The notes beneath the pieces are model-generated. The model saw only the letters and a list, made by a program, of their open reading frames with translations, had not been told where the DNA came from and searched no databases. Position numbers and translations under genes: made by a program. Below, one piece after another: positions 42,442-50,693 of a stretch of DNA of 64,000 bases. Numbering within the stretch: position 1 is the first letter of the stretch; each line of letters opens with the position of its first letter. The stretch comes from Flavobacterium rivuli WB 3.3-2 = DSM 21788 (lineage in GTDB: Bacteria; Bacteroidota; Bacteroidia; Flavobacteriales; Flavobacteriaceae): assembly GCF_000378485.1 (NCBI RefSeq), contig NZ_KB899974.1, positions 62,001-126,000 on the forward strand. Reading direction: 5' to 3'.

Positions 42442-43338
42442 ATGCAATACAATACCCTTAAAAGATCAGGCCTTAAAGTAAGCGAAGTCAGCTTTGGCTG
42501 TATGTCTTTAAAAGCTGATGTTAAAGATAATGATGTTATTATAGGCAAAGCCATAAGCGAAGGCATTAACCTGTTTGATACTGCCGATCTTTATGATAAA
42601 GGCTCTAATGAACAACTGTTAGGCAATGCGCTAAAGGGCAAGAGAAACGATGTGCTGATATCTACCAAAGTAGGCAACCGCTGGAAAGAAGACGGTTCCG
42701 GTTGGGACTGGACACCGCGTAAAAACTACATTCTTAAAGCTATAGACGATAGCCTGAAACGTTTACAAACCGATTACATAGATTTATACCTGTTGCACGG
42801 GGGTACTATTGAAGATCCTGAAGATGAGGTTATTGAAGCTTTTGAACGATTAACAGATTTAGGGAAGATACGTGCTTACGGCATTTCGTCTATTCGCCCT
42901 AATGTTATCAGGGAATATGTAAGCCGGTCGAATATTGCTGCGGTAATGACCCAATACAGTTTATTAGATCGCAGGCCGGAAGAGGAAACTCTTAGTCTTT
43001 TGCAGAAAAATGAAATAGGTGTTTTGGCCCGTGGTACAGTAGCTTCGGGGCTACTGGCAGATAAACCGGCTAAAGAATATCTAAATTTTACTAAAGAAGA
43101 AGTAACCGCTATTTTAAAAGAATTTAATGCGAATATCCCTGAAGGTAAAACGCCATCTGTTACCGCCACACGTTATGCAATAGATAATCCTGCTATAACT
43201 ACCGCTGTAGTGGGTATAAGGACCATGCAACAATTGAAAGATGCCTTAGCTGCCGGGAATGCAAGTCCTTTGTCTGCAATTGAAATTGAAAATTTACAAT
43301 TGTTAAAAAGTGTTAACTTTTATAAAGAACACCGTTAA
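42442..43338 (+). CDS. Aldo/keto reductase
   Basis: The 298-aa TIM-barrel protein has the AKR tetrad: Asp and Tyr in LFDTADLYDKGS, Lys in LISTKVGNRW and His in YLLHGGTIED, plus the NADPH-binding end (TAVVGIRTMQQL). The substrate is unknown. It begins a three-gene group with a thioredoxin-reductase-like protein (41 bp on) and a UBP-type zinc finger protein. Confidence 0.94.
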   Translation: MQYNTLKRSGLKVSEVSFGCMSLKADVKDNDVIIGKAISEGINLFDTADLYDKGSNEQLLGNALKGKRNDVLISTKVGNRWKEDGSGWDWTPRKNYILKAIDDSLKRLQTDYIDLYLLHGGTIEDPEDEVIEAFERLTDLGKIRAYGISSIRPNVIREYVSRSNIAAVMTQYSLLDRRPEEETLSLLQKNEIGVLARGTVASGLLADKPAKEYLNFTKEEVTAILKEFNANIPEGKTPSVTATRYAIDNPAITTAVVGIRTMQQLKDALAAGNASPLSAIEIENLQLLKSVNFYKEHR

Positions 43339-43379
43339 AAAATATTTTAGCTGTATACTATATTTCTTACCTTTAGGGT

Positions 43380-44606
43380 ATGGACAGATTACAATTATAT
43401 GGCAGGGCCGATTCGGCAGCGGTATATCCCATACGCGAATTTTTACGCCGCAGTGTGGTCGATTTCGACTGGATTGAAATTAACGATAAGAATATCGCTT
43501 CACAATTTTCTAAAGATACTACGGCAGCAATTAAATTTCCTGATGGAGACTTAGTTATTAACCCTACTATAGAACAAATTGCCAGACATTTGGGCTGGAT
43601 AAAAAAGCCAAGCCTTGCAGAATATGACCTTTCTATATATGGAGCAGGCCCTGCGGGATTGAGTGCTGCGGTATATGCAGCATCTGAAGGGTTAAAGACT
43701 ATTCTTGTAGAAAAAGAAGCTATAGGCGGGCAGGCGGGTACGAGCTCTCTAATAGAAAACTATATGGGTTTCCCTAAAGGGATATCGGGTGCAGAACTGG
43801 CAGAAAGGGCACGGCAGCAGGCACTAAAATTTGGTGTGGAAATATTGCTGCTTGGCGAAGGTATAAAAGGTACTTTTTATGATAACCGCATTCATGTAGA
43901 TCTTGCCAGTGGCGATAAAATGGTTGCCAAAGCTAACATTTGCGCTACAGGTATAGATTATGCCGAACTGGGGCTGCCTAACGAAAAGCAATTTTTTAAT
44001 AAAGGTGTTTATTATGGTGCGGGTATGGGCGAAGCCTGTTTTTGCAATGGTAAAGATGTGTACATCATAGGTGGTGGAAACTCGGCGGGGCAGGCAGCTT
44101 CTTACTTTTCGGGCTTTGCGCAAAATGTTTTTATGGTTATCCGAAAGGGCAACCTTGCAGAAACGCTATCTGATTACCTTGTAAAACGCATTACCCAAAT
44201 ACCTAATATACACATACTTTATAATTCTGAAGTAAAAAAACTGGAAGGCGATAATATATTACAGCGCATTTGTATTTATAACTCTGTTACCGGCAACGAT
44301 GAGTGGCATGATACGAGTAAGCTCTTTATTTGCATAGGAGGTAAGCCAAATACAGACTGGGCCGAAGATACAGCCATTATACGCGACAAAAACGGTTATC
44401 TTGTAACGGGCAGCGACCTTTTAGACTTTCAGGGTTTCCCTGCATGCTGGCCGCTGGAAAGAAGGCCCTATCATTTAGAAACCAGTATGCCCGGCTCTTT
44501 TGCCGCAGGCGATGTACGGTTTAACTCTGTTAAACGTGTTGCCGCCGCAGTGGGCGAGGGTGCCATGGCAGTAACTATGGTACATAAATATCTTGCAGAA
44601 CTATAA
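43380..44606 (+). CDS. Thioredoxin-reductase-like flavoprotein without the CxxC motif
   Basis: The 408-aa protein has an N-terminal glutaredoxin-like segment without cysteines (about 1-75, MDRLQLYGRADSAAVYPIRE), an FAD-binding site GAGPAG at 88-93, GGQAG near 120, and an NAD(P)H site GGGNSAGQAASYF near 223. At the place of the redox CxxC of thioredoxin reductase it has only GEACFCNG, a CxC, so normal disulfide chemistry is doubtful. A C-terminal GSFAAGDVRFNSVKRVA closes the FAD domain. It is of the type fused to or next to UBP-type zinc fingers; such a gene follows 22 bp downstream. Confidence 0.88.
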   Translation: MDRLQLYGRADSAAVYPIREFLRRSVVDFDWIEINDKNIASQFSKDTTAAIKFPDGDLVINPTIEQIARHLGWIKKPSLAEYDLSIYGAGPAGLSAAVYAASEGLKTILVEKEAIGGQAGTSSLIENYMGFPKGISGAELAERARQQALKFGVEILLLGEGIKGTFYDNRIHVDLASGDKMVAKANICATGIDYAELGLPNEKQFFNKGVYYGAGMGEACFCNGKDVYIIGGGNSAGQAASYFSGFAQNVFMVIRKGNLAETLSDYLVKRITQIPNIHILYNSEVKKLEGDNILQRICIYNSVTGNDEWHDTSKLFICIGGKPNTDWAEDTAIIRDKNGYLVTGSDLLDFQGFPACWPLERRPYHLETSMPGSFAAGDVRFNSVKRVAAAVGEGAMAVTMVHKYLAEL

Positions 44607-44628
44607 CTACTAAATCAAAAAAAACATT

Positions 44629-44901
44629 ATGAGCGATCCTAATTTTTGCAGCCACTTAAATGCTATAAGAGAAGTTATTACCAGCAAAACAAACGTATGC
44701 GAAGAGTGTGTAAAGCAACATACCCAGTGGGTGCATTTGCGCATTTGCCAGGATTGTGGCGTTACCTTATGCTGCGACCAGTCGCCGCAGCAGCACATGC
44801 GTAAACACCATAATGCTACCGGTCACCCTGTTATAGCATCGGCACAACCGGGAGAACGCTGGTTGTATTGCTTTGTAGACGACGAAATGTTAGAGTATTA
44901 A
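44629..44901 (+). CDS. UBP-type zinc finger protein
   Basis: The 90-aa protein consists of one zinc finger of the ubiquitin-hydrolase type: Cys7/His9, Cys24/Cys27, Cys40/Cys43, Cys48 and His56/His60/His66 provide the ligands, with the pattern HLRICQDCGVTLCCD. In eukaryotes this fold binds the ubiquitin C-terminus; in bacteria the ligand is not established. It follows the thioredoxin-reductase-like gene by 22 bp and is likely cotranscribed. It has no signal peptide. The gap 44902-45135 holds no gene. Confidence 0.9.
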   Translation: MSDPNFCSHLNAIREVITSKTNVCEECVKQHTQWVHLRICQDCGVTLCCDQSPQQHMRKHHNATGHPVIASAQPGERWLYCFVDDEMLEY

Positions 44902-45135
44902 AATTACGCATTTTTCTTTAGTAAAACCAACGGAGTCACTTTATTGCCATTATGCACAATTATCCTGATTAGTTTTGTGCGATAATCCCGCATTGTCCAT
45001 TTGGAAGGCTTATTAGTAATGCACCCCGTATTCATTTTGCACATCAAAGTGATACGGGTATTCTATGCAGTGACCGTGCTGATTTGTTACAACTTTATAA
45101 AACCAGTATTTATAATTTTGTGTGTAATTATAAAT

Positions 45136-45540
45136 CTATGCGTTATCCAGGATAGAAATAATTTTGTTAGGAATATCGTCAAATTCTTCAAGGCTAAATG
45201 GTTTTATAAGGAACCCTTTTACACCAAGTTCTCTGCCCCGTGCTTCATAAGACGGGTTTATTGATGTAGAATACACAAAACATGGTATTTTGTTAAATTC
45301 TGAATTATCTTTAATTTGAATTAAAGCCTCAATACCATTCATTATGGGCATGTTAATATCGGTAAGTATAATGTCGGGAATATTGTTAGTATTGTTCTTT
45401 AGGTACTCAACTAATTCCTCTCCGTTATTAACCAAATTTACCTTTGCATAAAAATCGTTCCTGGTAAAACTTTCAACTACAAGCATGCCATCATCAGGAT
45501 CATCCTCTGCAATTACAATATGTAGGTTAGTTAATATCAT
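45136..45540 (-). CDS. Single-domain CheY-like response regulator (Kai operon)
   Basis: The 134-aa protein is only a receiver domain: acidic pocket in VIAEDDPDD, phospho-acceptor Asp in IILTDINMP (about 60), Thr/Ser in FVYSTS and Lys in FLIKPFS. It has no output domain, like Rcp1-type regulators that work with PAS or phytochrome kinases. It overlaps the kinase gene by 14 bp, so the two are translationally coupled and are almost certainly partners. Confidence 0.93.
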   Translation of the reverse strand: MILTNLHIVIAEDDPDDGMLVVESFTRNDFYAKVNLVNNGEELVEYLKNNTNNIPDIILTDINMPIMNGIEALIQIKDNSEFNKIPCFVYSTSINPSYEARGRELGVKGFLIKPFSLEEFDDIPNKIISILDNA

Positions 45541-46786
45541 TTACAGGGAAATAAAGGTTAAAGGTGCTGCCACTTCCTATTATACTTTCTACAGTAATGT
45601 GTCCGTTATGGTTTTCCATTATTTTCTTGCAGATGGCAAGGCCAATTCCGTTTCCGGAGTATTCGTTTCGCATGTGCAACCTTTGAAAGATAGTAAATAT
45701 TTTGCTTATATGGGCTTTTTCCATTCCTATACCATTGTCTGTTATGCTAACCTTATGATATTTAATTTTACCTTCGGTAACTATATCATGCGCATATTTA
45801 ATTTTAATTACAGGTATACCATTTTCTCTACTGTACTTAATGGCATTAATAATAAGGTTAGAAAACAACTGCCTCATTTGTACCTTTGAACCCTTTATTA
45901 CGGGCAGGCTGTCACTTTCTATAATGGCAGCTTTTTCCTGTATTGTAATTTCAAGGTCGTCGATAACCTCTTTTAAAACTTCGTCTAAGGATATTTTTAA
46001 TTCCTCATCTTTATTAGCTATAAAAGCATACTTAACAAGGTCATCTACCAGCGAGTTTAGTCGTAATGCCGATGATTTAATAATATTGTGGTAAACGGCA
46101 TCCTCATTTTCCTCACTACCATTAAGGCGTGCAGTATACATTAATATTTTGCGCAACGGCTCTTTAAGGTCGTGCGATATAACATGTATAAATTGCTCCA
46201 GGCTGGTGTTACTGGCATTTAATTCATGAATTTTATCTTCCAGTTCGTGTTGGTGCTTTACGAGTGCCAGTTCGTGCCCTTTCTTTTCAGAAAGGTCGGT
46301 AACTACAACGCCAATAGCAGGTACAGTAGGGTGCAGGTCGGTTAAAGATATGTAAACGGGGATGTTTCTGTCGTTACCTTTCAATGTAAATTCTCCCTTA
46401 ACAGGCCCGTCATTTAACGAATTCTTTAGCCTTACATAATCCCTGTGAGAGTTTACATATTCTGTAAAATAGCTGCCGGTAATTTTACTTGCTGGAATGC
46501 CTATAAGCTGAGAAAAATAGTCGTTACAGTATAATATAAGCCCATCGTCGGAGATACTTAATGCACCTTCTCCAAATTTTTCGATAAGGATACGGTACGT
46601 ATAATCAGCACTTTCTATAGAGTATATCTCTGCCTTGCCTTCTTTCTGTACCACCAATGCATCTACAGATCCATCCCTGATGGCATCAATAATATTATTG
46701 GCATCATCCAGCTGGCTGCGCAAGGTTTCAATTTCCTGTTCAAGGTGGCTTATATGTAAATCTTTATCTTCCAAATTAAAGGTCAA
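45527..46786 (-). CDS. PAS-domain histidine kinase of the Kai operon
   Basis: The 419-aa soluble protein starts with a coiled coil (about 5-40), then a PAS domain (about 65-175, FGEGALSISDDGLILYCND), HisKA with His in HVISHDLKEPLRK (about 206) and HATPase with NLIINAIKYS, DNGIGMEK and NGIGLAIC. There is no membrane helix, so it senses a cytosolic cue. It overlaps the upstream kaiB-like gene by 11 bp and the downstream response regulator by 14 bp. Its link to KaiB/KaiC resembles the SasA kinase, although SasA has a KaiB-like domain, which here is a separate protein. Confidence 0.93.
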   Translation of the reverse strand: MTFNLEDKDLHISHLEQEIETLRSQLDDANNIIDAIRDGSVDALVVQKEGKAEIYSIESADYTYRILIEKFGEGALSISDDGLILYCNDYFSQLIGIPASKITGSYFTEYVNSHRDYVRLKNSLNDGPVKGEFTLKGNDRNIPVYISLTDLHPTVPAIGVVVTDLSEKKGHELALVKHQHELEDKIHELNASNTSLEQFIHVISHDLKEPLRKILMYTARLNGSEENEDAVYHNIIKSSALRLNSLVDDLVKYAFIANKDEELKISLDEVLKEVIDDLEITIQEKAAIIESDSLPVIKGSKVQMRQLFSNLIINAIKYSRENGIPVIKIKYAHDIVTEGKIKYHKVSITDNGIGMEKAHISKIFTIFQRLHMRNEYSGNGIGLAICKKIMENHNGHITVESIIGSGSTFNLYFPVNDIN

Positions 46787-47072
46787 GTATTCTTAAAACT
46801 TTTTCGGTATCCGACAAATCACCCATAATAATTCGGGGTGTATTCGGGGCTGTTTTTATTAAGGTGGGGATGCCTACAATCTGATAATTTACTGCCTGTT
46901 CCCTGTCGCGGCTTATATCTATGATTTGTATCTCAAAGTTGCCGGGCAGGTAAGTATCGCAAATTTTGCGCAGGTTTTCTATGGCGTGGCCTGATTTAAC
47001 AGACATGCCCGAAACAAAAAGTAAAAACTCATGTCTCCCAGATTCGGCAGTGCTGTTTTGGCCGTTTTCCAA
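46776..47072 (-). CDS. KaiB-like protein, divergent copy
   Basis: The 98-aa protein has a KaiB/thioredoxin-like fold: LLFVSGMSVKSGHAIENLR, QIIDISRDREQAVNYQI, VGIPTLIKTAP and IIMGDLSDTEKVLRIL. The GDLSDTEKVL end matches cyanobacterial KaiB closely, but the middle is less conserved than in the second copy. KaiB proteins change fold to bind KaiC. The gene starts 5 bp after the other kaiB stops and overlaps the kinase gene. Confidence 0.92.
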   Translation of the reverse strand: MENGQNSTAESGRHEFLLFVSGMSVKSGHAIENLRKICDTYLPGNFEIQIIDISRDREQAVNYQIVGIPTLIKTAPNTPRIIMGDLSDTEKVLRILDL

Positions 47073-47077
47073 TTTAA

Positions 47078-47368
47078 TTAAGTTAAGGGTTTAATGTTTA
47101 ATCCTACAAGTACCCTTTCTTCGTTACTAAGGTCGCCTATAATTTTGCGTATTGGCTCAGGAAATTTCCTAACCAGTGTGGGTACTGCAAGTATCTGGTC
47201 ACCTTCTGCCAGTTGCGGGTTTTGCAACAGGTCTATAATCTCTATGCTGTAAATACCTTTAAGGTGTTCTTCGGCATATTTTTTTATGTTATTTAATGCT
47301 TTGATAGACTTTGGCGTTTGCCCGGCTATGTAAAGCATTAATTGCCATTCGGCTACTTTTTCTGCCAT
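47078..47368 (-). CDS. kaiB: KaiB-like protein, canonical copy
   Basis: At 96 aa it is close to cyanobacterial KaiB: LYIAGQTPKSIKALNNIK, IEIIDLLQNPQLAEGDQ, VPTLVRKFPEPIRKI and IGDLSNEERVLVGL. The NPQLAE stretch and the cis-Pro region VPTL are kept. It lacks the acidic C-terminal tail of cyanobacterial KaiB. It overlaps the kaiC stop by one base (TAATG), so translation is coupled, and it is the likely direct KaiC partner. Confidence 0.95.
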   Translation of the reverse strand: MAEKVAEWQLMLYIAGQTPKSIKALNNIKKYAEEHLKGIYSIEIIDLLQNPQLAEGDQILAVPTLVRKFPEPIRKIIGDLSNEERVLVGLNIKPLT

Positions 47369-49044
47369 TATCTAATTTCTTTATTATTTAAAGACACCTT
47401 TGCCTGCAAGGCTTCGGTAGCTTTTAAGATGCTTAGTTCTTCTTCAACCGATTCAAACTCGTTTTTAAGCGCTTCAATATTGGCTTCAAGTAATTTACGC
47501 TTACGGGCAATCTCACGGTCTTTGCGTTCCAGTTCGTTTTGCAGGGTAACCTCGGTTACTTCTTTATTAAGCTGATTGGTTTTCCTGGCGGTGCCTGTCA
47601 ATATACCATTAGGACCCATCTCTATATCAAGCAATTCTATCCCTTTAGCCGTAATTACAAATTCGCGCACCTGGTTAGAGTGGCCCATACCACGCGATTT
47701 TACTATAAACAGCCCACGGTTGCGTTCTCCTACACCTTCCATATCACGCACTGTAACCCAAGTGTCTACTAACGATGAAACCGATTCTTCGGCAAGGTCA
47801 GGCCTGGAGTTTTCGTTTTGTTTATTAAGTGAAGTAAACAGGGCGGTGATATTATTAAACTTAAGCATGTCTATTAAACGTACCAGCATAGAGCGTACTT
47901 CCTGCTCGCTGCCCACGCTTATAAGGTTGCTTATAGGGTCTATTATAACTGTTGTGGGTTTAAAATCTTTAATCATTTTGCGAAGCTTAAGCAAGTGCAG
48001 CTCTAATCCGTTTAATGATGGGCGGGAAGAGTGTATTTGTAAAAGTCCTGACTGTATATATTTATCAAGGTCCATACCTATAGACTTCATGTTACGCACC
48101 AATTGCTGTGGCGATTCTTCAAAGGCAAAAAACACGGTACGTTCGCCTTTGCGGCATTGCTCTTCGGCAAAGTAAGCGGCGATAGTGGTCTTAGCAGTAC
48201 CTGCCGTACCCGATATTAATATGTTACTACCACGGTAAAAACCGCCGCTTGCAAACATGCTGTCGAGGCCGGGAACCCCTGTAGATACAATATCCGATGA
48301 TACCTCATTATCAAGTCTTAGCGACGTAATAGGTAATACAGATATACCATCTTCGTCTATAAGGAAAGGGTATTCGTTAGTGCCGTGGGTAGACCCGCGG
48401 TATTTTACTATACGCAGCCTTCGTGTAGAAACCTGTTCTATTACCCTGTGGTCTAATACTATAACACAGTCCGATACATATTCTTCAAGTCCCTGGCGTG
48501 TTAATGTTGCTTCTCCGCGCTCTCCGGTTATTACCGCAGTAACGCCTTTTTCTTTTAACCAATGAAAAAGCCTGCGCAGCTCTGCCCTTAAAATTGCCTG
48601 GTTATCAAGCCCCGAAAATAAAGACTCTATAGTGTCAAGCACCACGCGGGTAGCTTTTACCGTATCTATGGCGTGTGCAAGGCGAATAAAGAGTCCGTCA
48701 AGGTCATATTCTCCTGCTTCTTCAATTTCAGAACGTTCTACACGCACATAATCCACCACCAGCTTTTTATCGGCCTTAAGTTTTTCAAGGTCAAAACCAA
48801 GAGATTTTACGTTTAAAGAAAGGTCATTACTGGGCTCTTCAAACGACATGAAAACTCCCGGTTCATTATATTCTGTTATACCTTTAATTAAAAACTGCAT
48901 AGACAGTAGTGTCTTACCACATCCTGCGCCGCCACATATAAGGGTAGGCCGGCCTTTAGGAAACCCGCCTTCGGTAATCTCATCAAGCCCTTCTATTCCT
49001 GTTGGCGTCTTCGGGAATTGAAACTTGTCATTTTCATTCGTCAT
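47368..49044 (-). CDS. kaiC: KaiC-family double RecA-type ATPase
   Basis: From ATG 49044 (MTNENDKFQF) the protein has 558 aa; an ATG at 49062 is less likely. The CI half has Walker A GGAGCGKT and the catalytic Glu pair in FMSFEEPSND; the CII half has GTAGTAKT, with Ala where Gly normally precedes Lys, and the Glu pair in FAFEESPQQ. The phospho-site region reads SVSSLVDT where cyanobacterial KaiC has ISTITDT, so two hydroxyl residues are kept as Ser-Ser. The C-terminus is a coiled coil (about 490-545) in place of the KaiA-binding tail. It heads a five-gene operon and no kaiA is present. Confidence 0.94.
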   Translation of the reverse strand: MTNENDKFQFPKTPTGIEGLDEITEGGFPKGRPTLICGGAGCGKTLLSMQFLIKGITEYNEPGVFMSFEEPSNDLSLNVKSLGFDLEKLKADKKLVVDYVRVERSEIEEAGEYDLDGLFIRLAHAIDTVKATRVVLDTIESLFSGLDNQAILRAELRRLFHWLKEKGVTAVITGERGEATLTRQGLEEYVSDCVIVLDHRVIEQVSTRRLRIVKYRGSTHGTNEYPFLIDEDGISVLPITSLRLDNEVSSDIVSTGVPGLDSMFASGGFYRGSNILISGTAGTAKTTIAAYFAEEQCRKGERTVFFAFEESPQQLVRNMKSIGMDLDKYIQSGLLQIHSSRPSLNGLELHLLKLRKMIKDFKPTTVIIDPISNLISVGSEQEVRSMLVRLIDMLKFNNITALFTSLNKQNENSRPDLAEESVSSLVDTWVTVRDMEGVGERNRGLFIVKSRGMGHSNQVREFVITAKGIELLDIEMGPNGILTGTARKTNQLNKEVTEVTLQNELERKDREIARKRKLLEANIEALKNEFESVEEELSILKATEALQAKVSLNNKEIR

Positions 49045-49085
49045 GATATTTGCTTCTTGCACGGTACCTGATTTAAAATATTATC

Positions 49086-49118
49086 CAAATCTAACCATTT
49101 AAAGTCAGATTATAACAA
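49086..49118 (-). promoter_or_regulatory. Promoter of the kai operon
   Basis: On the minus strand TTG (49116-49118) and TAGATTTG (49086-49093) fit the -33/-7 pattern with a 22-bp gap. Transcription should start near 49079, about 35 nt before the ATG at 49044. Confidence 0.55.
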
Positions 49119-49208
49119 AATGTAAATTTCAGGTAATCATTTAGAATGACTTTACGCATTAACATATAATTATTCTATTTTTTTGTAAGAATTATTTTGT
49201 GTCTACTA

Positions 49209-49243
49209 TAAAAAAAAAGATAGGCGACCCATTACAGATCGCC
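49209..49243 (-). terminator. Terminator of the RND efflux operon
   Basis: GGCGA (49223-49227) pairs with TCGCC (49239-49243), and in leftward reading a run of nine T follows. The short stem is modest. It lies 29 bp after the stop of the outer membrane efflux gene and ahead of the kai promoter. Confidence 0.6.
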
Positions 49244-49272
49244 CCTCTCTCAATAAACAAAACCTCGAAAAA

Positions 49273-50685
49273 TTATCTCCAGCCTCCGCCAAGAGAGCGG
49301 TAAAGCTCTACATCGGCTTCAAGCCTCGATTTCTTTTGGGCAACAAGCTCAAGCTCACTTTGCAGTAAGTTGCCCTGCGCAGTAATTACCTCCAGGTAAT
49401 TTGCCATACCATTCTGGAAAAGCATATCGGCATTGCCCACTGCGGTTTGCAACGTGCTTACCCTGTTGGCAACTATACCATAGCTTGTTTCCAGTTTCTC
49501 TATTTTTATTAGCGAGTTAGATACTTCCTGTACAGCAACTAATACCTGCTGACGAAAGTTTATTACTGCTTTTTCGCGCTGCACTTTAGCAACTTCATAT
49601 TCTGTGCGCAGCCTTTTTCCGTTTAATAGTGGCTGTGCAATACTACCGCCCACAATACCAAACAACGAAGCAGGAATATTAAACCATTTACTGGCTTCGA
49701 AGGCATTTACGCCACCAGTTGCAGATATTACTAACGATGGGTAAAGGCTTCCTTTTGCAATACCTGCCTTAGCATTTGCATCCAGTATGGCAAGCTCTGC
49801 AGCTTTTACATCCGGGCGATGGCTTACTAAAGATGAAGGTACACCTGCCGTTAAATTATTGCCTGATGCAATGTTGTTTAATACCACTTTACGCTCTACC
49901 GCTTTAGGGAAACTGCCCGCCAGTACGCTTAACGCGTTTTCCTGTATGGCAATGTTTTGCTCTAACTCCGGCACCAGCTGAGACGCAACTAAACGTTGTG
50001 CCTCGGCTTGCTGTTTAGCTAACGATGTTACCTGGCCTGCATCATATTGCAGGTTAATAATGGTCAGCGTCCTTTCATTAAGTGCTACGTTTTTTTTAGC
50101 AATTTCCAGTTGGGCATCAAGCATAAGCAGGTTGTAAAAACCCTTTGCTACAGTAGATACAATAGTAGTTTGCAGTGCTTTTTTAGCTTCTTCGGTTTGC
50201 AGGTATTGTGCCAGTGCACTACGCTTGCGGTTTTTTATCTTACCCCAGATGTCAGCCTCCCATGATAGTCCTGCCGAAGCAGTAAAATCGTCAATATGGT
50301 TCTGGCCTAAAAACTGGCTAAGGCTTATACCGTTAAGGCTGTTTTGCGACGGATTTGTAGAAGTAGCACCTACGTTTACATTAACGTTGGGCACATTGTT
50401 CCACTTGGTTTGCCTGTATTGCAATTGTGCAATTTCTATATTCTTTTGGGCTACCAGCAGGTCGTTGTTTTTAGCAACGGCATTGCTTATAAGCGTTTGC
50501 AGGGTAGGCTCTGTAAAAAAGGTTTTATAGTCCAGGTCTGCAATGCTGGTAGTATCTGTAGATGTTACATCCCTGTATGTTTCCGGCAGGGCATCTTTAG
50601 GAGTCTCTACATCCTTAGATATTTTGCAGGATGTTATAAGTATCAGTAAAAGGGATACTGAATACGTTGTTATATACTTTTTCAT
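49273..50685 (-). CDS. Outer membrane efflux lipoprotein (TolC/OprM type)
   Basis: The 470-aa protein starts with a lipoprotein signal (LLLILITSCKIS, Cys about 20), followed by two TolC-type repeats of long helices (about 60-260 and 270-465; IAQLQYRQTKWNNVPNVN, NYLEVITAQGNLLQSE). It forms the outer membrane duct of the tripartite pump. It starts 8 bp after the pump gene ends and is the last gene of the operon. Confidence 0.95.
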   Translation of the reverse strand: MKKYITTYSVSLLLILITSCKISKDVETPKDALPETYRDVTSTDTTSIADLDYKTFFTEPTLQTLISNAVAKNNDLLVAQKNIEIAQLQYRQTKWNNVPNVNVNVGATSTNPSQNSLNGISLSQFLGQNHIDDFTASAGLSWEADIWGKIKNRKRSALAQYLQTEEAKKALQTTIVSTVAKGFYNLLMLDAQLEIAKKNVALNERTLTIINLQYDAGQVTSLAKQQAEAQRLVASQLVPELEQNIAIQENALSVLAGSFPKAVERKVVLNNIASGNNLTAGVPSSLVSHRPDVKAAELAILDANAKAGIAKGSLYPSLVISATGGVNAFEASKWFNIPASLFGIVGGSIAQPLLNGKRLRTEYEVAKVQREKAVINFRQQVLVAVQEVSNSLIKIEKLETSYGIVANRVSTLQTAVGNADMLFQNGMANYLEVITAQGNLLQSELELVAQKKSRLEADVELYRSLGGGWR

Positions 50686-50693
50686 GATTATGA

